A stretch of 64,000 nt of DNA, from the NCBI GenBank assembly GCA_030681615.1, contig JAUXSA010000195.1, positions 44,982-108,981 of the forward strand, written 5' to 3'. The number at the start of each line of letters is the position of its first letter. Position 1 is the first letter of the stretch. The notes beneath the pieces were generated by a model. The model was not told the origin of the DNA, did no database searches, and worked only from the letters and a program-made list of their open reading frames with translations. Positions 52,672 to 62,500 of this stretch are shown here, in pieces. Position numbers and translations under genes: made by a program. Source of the DNA: Bacteroidota bacterium (lineage in GTDB: Bacteria > Bacteroidota > Bacteroidia > B-17B0 > Aurantibacillaceae).

Positions 52672-53829
52672 ATGCCCATCTATCATAAACTAGGAAAAAT
52701 TCCTCAAAAGCGCCATGTTGTTTTTAAAAACGAAAAAGGCAATCATTATTACGAACAACTTTTTGGAACAGAAGGTTTTTCAGGAATGGACTCTTTACTT
52801 TACCATACCCATCGTCCAACGCAGGTTAAAGAAATCTTAAAAAGTTATTCGGTTGAGCCAAAAATTGCAATTGATAAAAATATAAAATCTTTATTATTAA
52901 AAGGATTTGATATAAAACCCGTAGCCGATTATTTAGAAAGCAGGAAAACCTTATTGATAAACAGCGACTGTGCTATTGGTTTAGCAGCTCCAACAAAAAG
53001 CCAGACAGAATATTTTTACAAGAATGCAGATTCGGACGAAATGCTTTTTATTCATAAAGGCAAAGGCACATTAAAAACGTATATGGGCAACATCCCCTTT
53101 GAGTATGGCGATTATTTGATCATTCCCCGCGGAATGATCTACCAAATGCATTTTGAGACCACCGACAACCGTTTATTATTTTGTGAGAGCAAATCGCCTT
53201 ACTACACACCAAAACGTTATAAGAACTCACAGGGACAATTATTAGAACACTCGCCATTTTGTGAGCGTGACTATAAATTACCTACAGAATTAGAAACGCA
53301 TGATGAGAAAGGCGATTTCATTATTAAAACAAAAAAAGAAGGCATGATGCATGAAATTGTTTATGCAACCCATCCTTTTGACGTTGTAGGTTGGGATGGT
53401 TATAATTTCCCATGGGGGTTTTCTATACATAATTTTGAACCAATTACCGGTCGCTTGCACATGCCGCCGCCAATACATCAAACATTTGAAACAGCAGGTT
53501 TTGTAGTTTGTAGTTTTTGTCCACGCTTGTACGATTATCACCCACTCTCAATTCCGGCACCATACAATCATAGTAATATTGATAGCGATGAAGTGTTATA
53601 TTATGTTGATGGTGATTTTATGAGTCGTAATAATATTGAACAAGGACACATTACCTTACATCCTAAAGGTATTCCACATGGCCCGGCACCGGGAGCAATG
53701 GAGCGCAGTATTGGCCAAAAAGAAACACAGGAATTAGCCGTTATGATAGACACTTTTAAGCCATTAATGGTTACCGAAGAGGCGATGGCAATTGATGATG
53801 GGAAATATTATAAGAGTTGGGTAGAGTAA
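52672..53829 (+). CDS. hmgA: Homogentisate 1,2-dioxygenase
   Basis: 385 residues; ring-cleaving non-heme iron dioxygenase of tyrosine/phenylalanine breakdown that makes maleylacetoacetate. Family stretches: HKLGKIPQKRHVVF, PITGRLHMPPPIHQTFE, CSFCPRLYDYHP, then NHSNIDSDEVLYYVDGDF and HPKGIPHGPAPG, which hold the expected His/Glu/His iron ligands. The Bacteroidota form is shorter than the human enzyme (445). The rest of the tyrosine pathway is not in the window. Confidence 0.9.
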   Translation: MPIYHKLGKIPQKRHVVFKNEKGNHYYEQLFGTEGFSGMDSLLYHTHRPTQVKEILKSYSVEPKIAIDKNIKSLLLKGFDIKPVADYLESRKTLLINSDCAIGLAAPTKSQTEYFYKNADSDEMLFIHKGKGTLKTYMGNIPFEYGDYLIIPRGMIYQMHFETTDNRLLFCESKSPYYTPKRYKNSQGQLLEHSPFCERDYKLPTELETHDEKGDFIIKTKKEGMMHEIVYATHPFDVVGWDGYNFPWGFSIHNFEPITGRLHMPPPIHQTFETAGFVVCSFCPRLYDYHPLSIPAPYNHSNIDSDEVLYYVDGDFMSRNNIEQGHITLHPKGIPHGPAPGAMERSIGQKETQELAVMIDTFKPLMVTEEAMAIDDGKYYKSWVE

Positions 53830-53851
53830 TAATTTTAGAAGCCAAATAAAC

Positions 53852-56101
53852 ATGAAGAATAAAATAGCTTTCATTTTTATTTGGCTTTTTTCATTGTGCC
53901 ATATAGCACAAGATAAAACACTTGACTCTTTAAAGTTTGCGCTAAAAAAAATTCCCGATCTTAATGCAACACCAGCTGATGATACACTGGGGCTTTATCT
54001 TTTAAACCGCCTTGCCGAAGCCGCTCCTGACGGCGAGTGGGAAGTTTATAACGAACAATTATACCAGCTGGCAAATACGAAGAGTAAAACGCCAACAAAA
54101 AACAAAAACGTCATTAAAAGATATTTAGGCTCTGCCCTTAACAATAAAGGGTTTGGTTTTATTGGTAAAGACAAGGTGCTTGCTCTCGAAAATTACAACA
54201 AAGCCTTATCTGTTTATAAAGAAATTGATCATATCGCAGGCATTGCTGTTGTATTAAACAATATTGCCGCCATATATAAAACAACAGGCGATATAGAAAA
54301 AGCCCTGGAGTTTAATATGGCAGCTATTGAAACATGTGAAAAGATAGGTGACGAAAAAACATTGGCCAAAACATTAAACAACGTAGCATTAATATACCAT
54401 AGCCAGGGCAACATAGCAGGAGCCTTAGACTATCTTTTTCGCTCCCTGAAAATACGCGAAAAATTAAAAGATACATTAAGTATATCCAATGTATATCTTA
54501 ATCTTGGGTTAATGTACACGGCACAAAATAAAAAAAACAAATCGCTTGAATATTATCTTAAGGCATTGGCTATTCGCCAGCAAAGGAATGATAATAATGG
54601 ATCGGCAACAGTATTAAATAATATAGGCCAGTTGTATTCTCAATATGCCATGTACGATTCTGCACTTTATTATTTGGATAAGGGCCTTGTTATAAAACGA
54701 AAAGCTCAGGAAAAGCAGGGAATTGTTTATGCATTAAACGCTTTAGGCCTTGTTTATGTTAAGCTTAATCAACCCGAAAAAGCGTTGGAGTATTATGAAG
54801 AGGCGCTGCAAATAGCGCTCTTAAGAAACGATAAACAATCTGTAACAACACTTTACTCAAGCATTGGCGGCATTTATTTTAGGAATGGTAAAATTGATAA
54901 AGCCGAAGAGTATGGAAAGATCTCGTTAAAAAATTCCCTGGAAATGGGATACCCAAAAAACTTGTATTTAAGTAGTAATTTGCTTTACATGATCTACAAA
55001 AAACGCGGCAATGATAAAGAAGCTTTACGAATGTATGAGTTAAGCGTGAAAATGAACGACAGTATTAATGATCTTGAAGCGCGCAAAGCAGATATTCAAA
55101 AACAATTTCAATACGAGTATGAAAAAAAATCTGCAGCCGATAGTTTAAAAACAGCAGAAGAAAAAAAGGTAACGGTGGCACAATTAAAGCAAGAAAAAAC
55201 ACAGCGTTACGCTTTGTACGGAGGTCTTGCTCTTGTGGCACTCTTCGCTGTGTTTATGTTCAATCGTTTTAGGGTAACTAACAGGCAAAAACAAATAATA
55301 GAAATAAAGGAGCAGGAAACGCAGCACCAGAAAAAAGTAGTGGAAGAAAAGAATAAAGAGATAACCGACAGTATTACCTATGCCAAACGTATACAAGAAG
55401 CTATTTTGCCCCCTCAGGATTTTGTGAACGAATTTTTGCCGGATAATTTTATATTGTATAAACCAAAAGACCTTGTTGCAGGGGATTTTTATTGGATGGA
55501 AGTGATGGGAGACAAGATCTTTATCGCCGCCGCAGATTCTACCGGACATGGCGTGCCGGGCGCATTAGTATCAGTTGTTTGTAGCAACGCGTTGAACCGT
55601 GCTTTAAAAGAATTTAGTTTATTAGAAACAGGAAAGATCTTAGATAAAACAAGAGATTTGGTATTGGAAACATTTGCTAAAAGCAACGAGCAGGTAAAAG
55701 ATGGAATGGATATTTCGTTGTTATGTATAGATAAAAAAAGTAATACCGCGTTTTGGAGCGGCGCTAATAATCCGTTATGGAAGATCTCTGAAAATAATTT
55801 GCAAGAAATAAAAGCAGACAAACAACCTATTGGTAAAACAGATCATCCAAAACCTTTTACTACGCATAGAATACAAATAAGTCCGGGTGATATTTTTTAC
55901 CTATTTACGGATGGTTTTGCCGACCAGTTTGGTGGCGAAAAAGGAAAAAAGTTTAAATACCAGCAATTAAAAGATCTTTTAATAAGCATCAATAATACCC
56001 CCTTAAATAAACAAGAAGCGCTACTTTCAAAGGTCTTTGATGATTGGAAAGGAAAACTGGAACAGGTGGATGACGTTTGCATCATTGGAATAAAAATATA
56101 A
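53852..56101 (+). CDS. TPR sensor with SpoIIE-type serine phosphatase output
   Basis: 749 residues: signal peptide, then about eight TPR repeats (about 85-400; for example AGIAVVLNNIAAIYKTTGDIEKALEFN), one transmembrane helix near 453-471 (YALYGGLALVALFAVFMF), a Lys/Glu coiled coil (about 475-520, EIKEQETQHQKKVVEEKNKE), and a PP2C/SpoIIE phosphatase domain (about 525-749). Metal-binding motifs are GDFYW, AAADSTGHGVPGALVS, LFTDGFADQFGG and a C-terminal VDDVCII, all intact. It is predicted to read a periplasmic signal and dephosphorylate a cytosolic anti-anti-sigma or similar protein; no partner is adjacent. Confidence 0.9.
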   Translation: MKNKIAFIFIWLFSLCHIAQDKTLDSLKFALKKIPDLNATPADDTLGLYLLNRLAEAAPDGEWEVYNEQLYQLANTKSKTPTKNKNVIKRYLGSALNNKGFGFIGKDKVLALENYNKALSVYKEIDHIAGIAVVLNNIAAIYKTTGDIEKALEFNMAAIETCEKIGDEKTLAKTLNNVALIYHSQGNIAGALDYLFRSLKIREKLKDTLSISNVYLNLGLMYTAQNKKNKSLEYYLKALAIRQQRNDNNGSATVLNNIGQLYSQYAMYDSALYYLDKGLVIKRKAQEKQGIVYALNALGLVYVKLNQPEKALEYYEEALQIALLRNDKQSVTTLYSSIGGIYFRNGKIDKAEEYGKISLKNSLEMGYPKNLYLSSNLLYMIYKKRGNDKEALRMYELSVKMNDSINDLEARKADIQKQFQYEYEKKSAADSLKTAEEKKVTVAQLKQEKTQRYALYGGLALVALFAVFMFNRFRVTNRQKQIIEIKEQETQHQKKVVEEKNKEITDSITYAKRIQEAILPPQDFVNEFLPDNFILYKPKDLVAGDFYWMEVMGDKIFIAAADSTGHGVPGALVSVVCSNALNRALKEFSLLETGKILDKTRDLVLETFAKSNEQVKDGMDISLLCIDKKSNTAFWSGANNPLWKISENNLQEIKADKQPIGKTDHPKPFTTHRIQISPGDIFYLFTDGFADQFGGEKGKKFKYQQLKDLLISINNTPLNKQEALLSKVFDDWKGKLEQVDDVCIIGIKI

Positions 56102-56115
56102 AAAAGCAAACGAGT

Positions 56116-56166
56116 CAGTTTATCCTGAGCCTTTCGACTTCGCTCAAGATAAACTGTGTCGAAGGA
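56116..56166. repeat. REP-like palindromic element
   Basis: CAGTTTATCCTGAGC (56116-56130) and GCTCAAGATAAACTG (56142-56156) are an inverted pair with one mismatch, and CCTTTCGAC/GTCGAAGG provide a second overlapping pairing. The TTCGACTTCGCTCA core is a dispersed palindrome common in Bacteroidota. It lies 14 bases after the phosphatase stop and may also serve as a terminator. Confidence 0.65.
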
Positions 56167-56175
56167 ATGTTTGTA

Positions 56176-56250
56176 TAATAGGTATAACGATTTAATTACC
56201 ACAGCTTATCTTACCTGTTTGGCTTTTCGTTAGCAAATTAATTTGCTTTT
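56176..56250 (-). pseudogene. Decayed copy of the sprF-trpS junction and trpS 3' end
   Basis: These 75 bases align with 63629-63708 (end of sprF, intergenic, last codons of trpS) with about 62 identities and two gaps (4 and 1 bases). On the minus strand the trpS-like codons read K A N stop F A N E K ... K Q V R, matching KANKLANEKLKQVR, but with a stop and a frameshift. The remaining bases to 56561 are AT-rich, without genes, apart from a 7-base hairpin at 56482-56501 and a palindrome at 56529. Confidence 0.7.
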
Positions 56251-56528
56251 AATTATAGGCTAAAATATTCCAAATATAATACGTTAACAAAAAGAATTTT
56301 GAAGCAACTTTAAAACAAACCAGTTAATTTAATTTCTTTACCTTATTATTTTGTAAACCTCATTTTTTCTCAGTTATACGTTATTGGCTTTTAAAAAAAT
56401 TGCTCTGAAATTACTTGTTATACCAAGTACTCGTTTTATGCTCATTCATTTTAATTCGAGCCCTATTTTTTTAGTTTCTTAAATAACGTTTTTGCGTTAT
56501 TATTAAAAATAGGTAAACCTTTTAAGAA

Positions 56529-56542
56529 GTTTTACGTAAAAC
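56529..56542. promoter_or_regulatory. Perfect palindrome upstream of the adhesin gene
   Basis: GTTTTACGTAAAAC is a perfect 14-base palindrome ending 19 bases before the adhesin ATG, a position suited to an operator. No regulator is identified. Confidence 0.35.
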
Positions 56543-56561
56543 CAAATATTAGGAATCATGC

Positions 56562-59500
56562 ATGAAGAAAATCTACCCAACTTTAAGGAAAGACTGTATT
56601 CTTTTCTTTATATTTTTTACGGCATTAACTCAGGATATATTTGCACAAACAGCGTGCATTCCTACCTGCAGCGCAGTAACATCTTTTACCGCTAATTTGT
56701 CCTCAAATCCAAACAATTCATATACTGTTAGTAGTGTAAGGAATGGAAAATGTTGTTTTGGCACAGGATCAGATGCCTGCGTGGTTTTTTATGTGTCAGT
56801 ACACCCTTCTGCTACAGAGATAAAGTTTTTTAAGAGCGGGGGTAATAACGGTTCTTATCAAATCAACTGTAGTGGCACAATGTATAATCCTACCGACCCG
56901 GTATGTTTGAATGGTTTAACCAATTTCTGTTTAACTTATTGTAATCCGGGAGGTAATAATGATACTTATACAATAACAACCAGCTCGGGGTTTTCGGCAA
57001 CACCAAATTTCAGTTTAAGGGCTGGATGTTCGGGCACAATGAGCGTGAGCGGATTAACGCCTAACAGTATTACATGGACATCCATTACCGGATCGGTTCA
57101 GGGTTTATATAATTCTTACCTAAGCTGTACATCAGGTTCAAACTGTATGACCCCTATTGTTACACCAACAGCCTCCACACCTTCCTTTATTGATTATTTA
57201 GTTTGTGGTACCAAGGCAGGCTGCAGTAGCGGAACAGTTTGTGATACCGTAAGGGTATATACTACACCCGGCTTAACAGTTGCAATAACACCAACCAATC
57301 CGGTTATATGTTCGGGTGGCCCATCTACTATAGCGCTTACATCTTCTGTCTCCGGAGGCGCATCGCCTTATACCTATACATGGAGTAACACCGCAAATAC
57401 TTCTTCTACTGCAGTAACTGCCGGATCATATACTGTCAACGTAAATGACGCAACGACGGGTTGTTCCCCAATAACTCAAACAATAACCGTGGGGGCGGCC
57501 CCCACGCCTACAACACCATCAGTGGTTTCCAACTCGCCTTTATGCGCGGGACAAGCGCTTAACTTTACTACTCCAACTACGGGTGGCACATATACCTGGA
57601 CCGGCCCCAACAGCTTCACTTCAACTTTACAAAATCCATCCATATCTAATATTACAACTGCTGGAGCAGGAACTTATTCAATATTTACAACTGTAGGAGG
57701 ATGTACAAGTGTGGCGGGAACTGTTGTTGTGACAGTAAATACCTCACCAGCAACACCAACCGTGGGAGCCAATTCACCTTTATGTGCCTTACAAACTCTA
57801 AGTTTAACCGCCAGCAATATTGGAGGAGCAACTTATTCCTGGTCGGGGCCGAATGGATTCAGTTCTATTTCTCAAAACCCAACAATTCCAAATGTTACAA
57901 CTGCAGCAGCTGGAACTTATTCAGTATTTGCAACAGCATCCGGTTGTTCTGGCCCCACAGGAACTGTTGCAGTGACCGTAAATCCTGCTCCAGCAGCACC
58001 AATCGCCGGAGCTAACGGCCCGCTATGTGCCGGACAAACACTAAGTTTAACAGCTTCTTTTACAACAGGGGCTACGTATAATTGGTCCGGGCCAAACACC
58101 TTTACTTCAGCAATACAAAATCCCATTATTAGTGCCGCCACGCCAGCAGCAACAGGCTTATATTCTGTATCAGCTACTGTTGCCGGATGTACGGGGCCGG
58201 TAGGAACTATTAGCGTGAATGTGAGTAATCAACCTTCTCCTCCAGTTGCCGGAGCCAATTCTCCTTTATGCATAGGACAAACACTAAGCCTTACAGCATC
58301 TTTTACAACCGGTATAACATATAGCTGGTCCGGACCAAACGGTTTTATATCTTCATTACAAAATCCAACTATTACAGGAATCACTTTAGCAGAAAACGGC
58401 ACTTATTCTGTTTTTGCTACAAGTGCGGGTGGCTGCGCTGGTCCAACAACCACACTTGCTGTTACTGTAAATACTGTCCCTTCTGCGCCTACAGCAGGCG
58501 CTAATACCCCATTATGTGTGGGGCAAACACTAAACTTAACCTCAACTTTTACATCAGGCGCAACATATAACTGGTCTGGTCCTAATACTTTTACTTCAAA
58601 TGTTCAAAATCCAACTATAGCGGGAATTACTATAGCGGGATCGGGAATATATTCCGTTAACGCAACCGTTGCTGGTTGTACCGGGCCTGCCGGTACCATA
58701 TCAGTAACAGTTAATGCCACACCCGCGTCGCCTACTGCCGGCGCGAATACCCCTTTATGTGTAGGGCAAACATTAAATTTAACCTCTACTTTTACAGCAG
58801 GCGCAACTTATAATTGGTCTGGTCCTAATACTTTTACTTCAAATGTTCAAAACCCAACTATAGCGGGAATTACTATAGCGGGTGCGGGAATATATTCTGT
58901 TAACGCAACTATTTCTGGTTGCACAGGACCAATAGGAACTATTTCAGTCACGGTTAACCCTATACCATCGCAGTTAGTTTTAACGAGCAACTCCCCTGTC
59001 TGCGAGTTACAAACTCTTACTTTTAGCGCCAGCCCAAACAGTTCTACATATAACTGGACAGGGCCGAATGGTTTTACTTCTATTTTACAAAACCCATCTA
59101 TTTCAAACATTTCATTATTAGGAACCGGTTCTTACTCTGCTACACAAACCGTGTTAGGTTGCACCAGTTCAGTAACTGTTATTAATGTAACCGTTAATCC
59201 TGCCGCGTCAACACCAACAGTCACAAGCAATTCTCCTGTTTGTTTAGGGCAGAGTATTAATTTAAACCAAAGTACGATTGGGGGCGCAACATATAATTGG
59301 TCAGGCCCAAACGCATTTAATTCAACGAATCAGAATCCTACTATTGCTAACGCTTCTTTTTTGGCTTCAGGAACTTACTCGGTATTTGCTACAGTAGCAG
59401 GTTGCCCCGGACAAACTGTGACAATTTCAGTTCTAGTAAGTTCTCCGGGAACTGTGACTTCCGGAGCGAGCCCTACTGTTTGCGCCAATAATTCAACAGT

Positions 59501-62500
59501 TACGCTTAACGGAAGTTCCTCAACAGGCTCTGGTAGTTGGGCCAGTAGTGGAAGCGGTATTTTTTCTCCAAACACTTTAAATGGAAGTTATATACCAAGC
59601 AATGCGGATATTAGTGCGGGGCTTGTTACTCTAACTTTAACCTCTACAAATAATGGCGGTTGTGCTCCTGTTAACACAACTTTAAATGTACAGATAACCC
59701 CTGCGCCCACATCAAATGCGGGATCTAGCCAAACGGTTTGTGCAAATAATGCAACGGTTAGTTTAAGTGGTTCTGTTACCATTGCCTCTGGTGGCATTTG
59801 GTCTTCCTCTGGAACCGGCTCTTTTTCACCTAATAACACAGCCTTAAATCCTAATTATATACCCAGCGCTTCAGACATTTCATCGGGTTCTTTTACGCTT
59901 GCCTTAACAACCTCCGGAAATGGAAATTGTATCGCGGTTAGTAATTCGATAGTTATCTCTATCTCGCCTGCGCCTGTTGTAATTCCGGGACCAAATCCGC
60001 AAGTGGTTTGTAAAAACAATCCTAATTTCCAGTTGAACGGATCCTCTACAACCGGCAGTGGCATTTGGGCATCATCCGGAACCGGAACGTTTTCTACAAG
60101 TAATACTATTCTTAATCCCACCTATATTCCATCCACAGCAGATACTACTGCCGGAAGCATTACACTTACTTTAACGTCAACCAATAACGGGGGTTGTAAT
60201 ATGGTAAGTCAAACCATGACCATTCTATACATAAGCACAATTACGGTTAATGCAGGATCGGATCAGGTTGTTTGCGCTAATAATTCAACGGTAACCTTAA
60301 ATGGCGTATCTACCACCGGCGCAGGAATATGGACCTCCAGTGGAACCGGAACGTTCAGTCCGGCAGCAACCTTATTAACAACTAATTACATTCCAAGCGC
60401 TGCAGATATTTTGGCGGGAGTTGTTACGCTTACATTAACTACAACCAATAACGGTGGCTGTAACCCTATTTCAAATGCCATGACGATAACTATAACACCC
60501 GGCCCAACAGCCGACGCAGGCCCCAGCCAAACGGTTTGCGCTAATAATGCTACGGTTGCTTTAAGCGGCTCGGTTACTATTGCAGGAGGGGGAGTATGGA
60601 GCTCTTCCGGAACCGGAACGTTTAGTCCGAATAATACCACGCTGAACGTGAATTATATTGCCAGTTCTGCAGATACGACGGCCGGCAGTGTGATAATTAC
60701 GCTTAGCACAACAGCGAATGGAAATTGCAATGCAACAACAAACACAATGGTAATTTATTTTAGTCCGGCGCCTTTGGTTAACGCAGGGGCCAACCTATTT
60801 GTATGTAAAAATAACCCGACAGCCATACTAAATGGGTATTCCTCTACAGGTAGCGCCACATGGACAACATTAGGAACTGGAACATTTAGTCCAAATAATG
60901 CTATTTCTAATCCAACCTATACACCAAGTACGGCAGACACAACTGCGGGTTCGGTTATGCTTATTTATACATCTTTAAATAACGGTGGCTGTAACCTGGT
61001 AAATGATACCGTACTCATTACTTATTCAGGTGTTCCGGTTATTACAGCGGGAAACAATCAGACTGTTTGTGCCAATAACAGTACGGTTGTACTTACAGGT
61101 GTTTCAAGTACAGGCTCGGGAACTTGGACTACAAGCGGTACAGGAATCTTCTTGCCAAATACGATTAATGGAAATTACATACCAAGCGCAGCAGATGTTT
61201 CTGCAGGAACGATAACACTAAATCTTACCTCTACCAATAACGGAGGGTGTAATGCGGTATTAGGAAACATGATTGTAAATATAACCCCCGCACCATTAGT
61301 TAACGCAGGTGTTAACCTAACACTGTGCGCAAACGCTGCAGCTATAAATTTAAACGGCTCATTTACAATTTCTGCCGGCGCCCAATGGTCGAGTTCTGGT
61401 ACAGGAACTTTTATGCCAAATACTACCAACATGAACACAAGTTACATTCCTAGCAGTGCAGACACCACAGCGGGAAGCGTTATGATATTTCTTTCAACTA
61501 CAGGTAATGGAAATTGTTTGCAGGTAACAGATACTATACTGATTAATTTTATTAGTGCACCTTTTGCAAATGCAGGGGGAGACCTTAATCTTTGTCCGAA
61601 TGCTGCTAACCCTGCTCTTAACGGCGTGTGTACAACAAGTTCTGTTACATGGGTAACACTTGGATCGGGAACATTTTCTCCAAGTAATAACATTCTTAAT
61701 CCAATTTATATTCCCAGCGTAGCAGATAATGCGGCGGGTACCGTAACATTGGTAATGACATCCGGAACAGTGACCTGCGGATCGGCATCAGATACATTGG
61801 TACTTAATTTTAAAACAAAACCAAAAGCATCATTTAATTATACAAATAGCTGTATTGGTTCTGCAACAAGTTTTACTGACATTTCTACATCACCACCAAC
61901 AGGTACCATTGTTTCCTGGTTATGGCAATTTAATGGTGACACATCAACAGTTAATAACCCGGCTTACACATTTTCAACAACCGGAAATCAAACAGTGGTG
62001 CTTTTAGTAAGCAATGGAAACTGTACAGATTCTATTTCTAAAATCGTTTTTATTAATCCAAGACCTTTTGCGGCATTTAGTCATACTGTACTTTGTCATG
62101 ACTCTGTAGCCTTTAAACAAAACGCAAGTATTTCTCCCGGTGGCATTACATCATGGAGTTGGAGTTTTGGCGATGCCTCTATTTCTCTTTTGCCAAACCC
62201 TTTCCATGTATACAATGATACTGGAACCTACATTGTTTCTTTACAGGTTATCTCTGACTCTAATTGTATAGGAAACAGAACAGATACGGTGAGGGTAAAA
62301 AAATGCAATAATGAAATAGTAATAGGCGAGCCAGCAGTGCCTTCTGGATTCACGCCCAATGGCGACGGGGTTAATGATATTTTATTTGTAAAGGGTGGCC
62401 CTTTTACTAGTTTGGATTTTAGAATATTTAACGAGTGGGGCAACCAGATATTTCAATCTGACATACAATCTAACGGTTGGGATGGAACCTTTAAGCAAAC

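Noticed and set aside
57917..61693. Series of minus-strand open frames of 66-88 codons at repeat spacing across the adhesin
   Set aside because: They recur because the underlying repeats recur; the frames have no start signals, contain antisense codon bias and are shadows of the plus-strand repeats.
57500..61818. Regular repeats suggestive of a CRISPR array
   Set aside because: Units are ~243 and ~264 bp, lie in one long open frame and encode conserved domains with no spacers.
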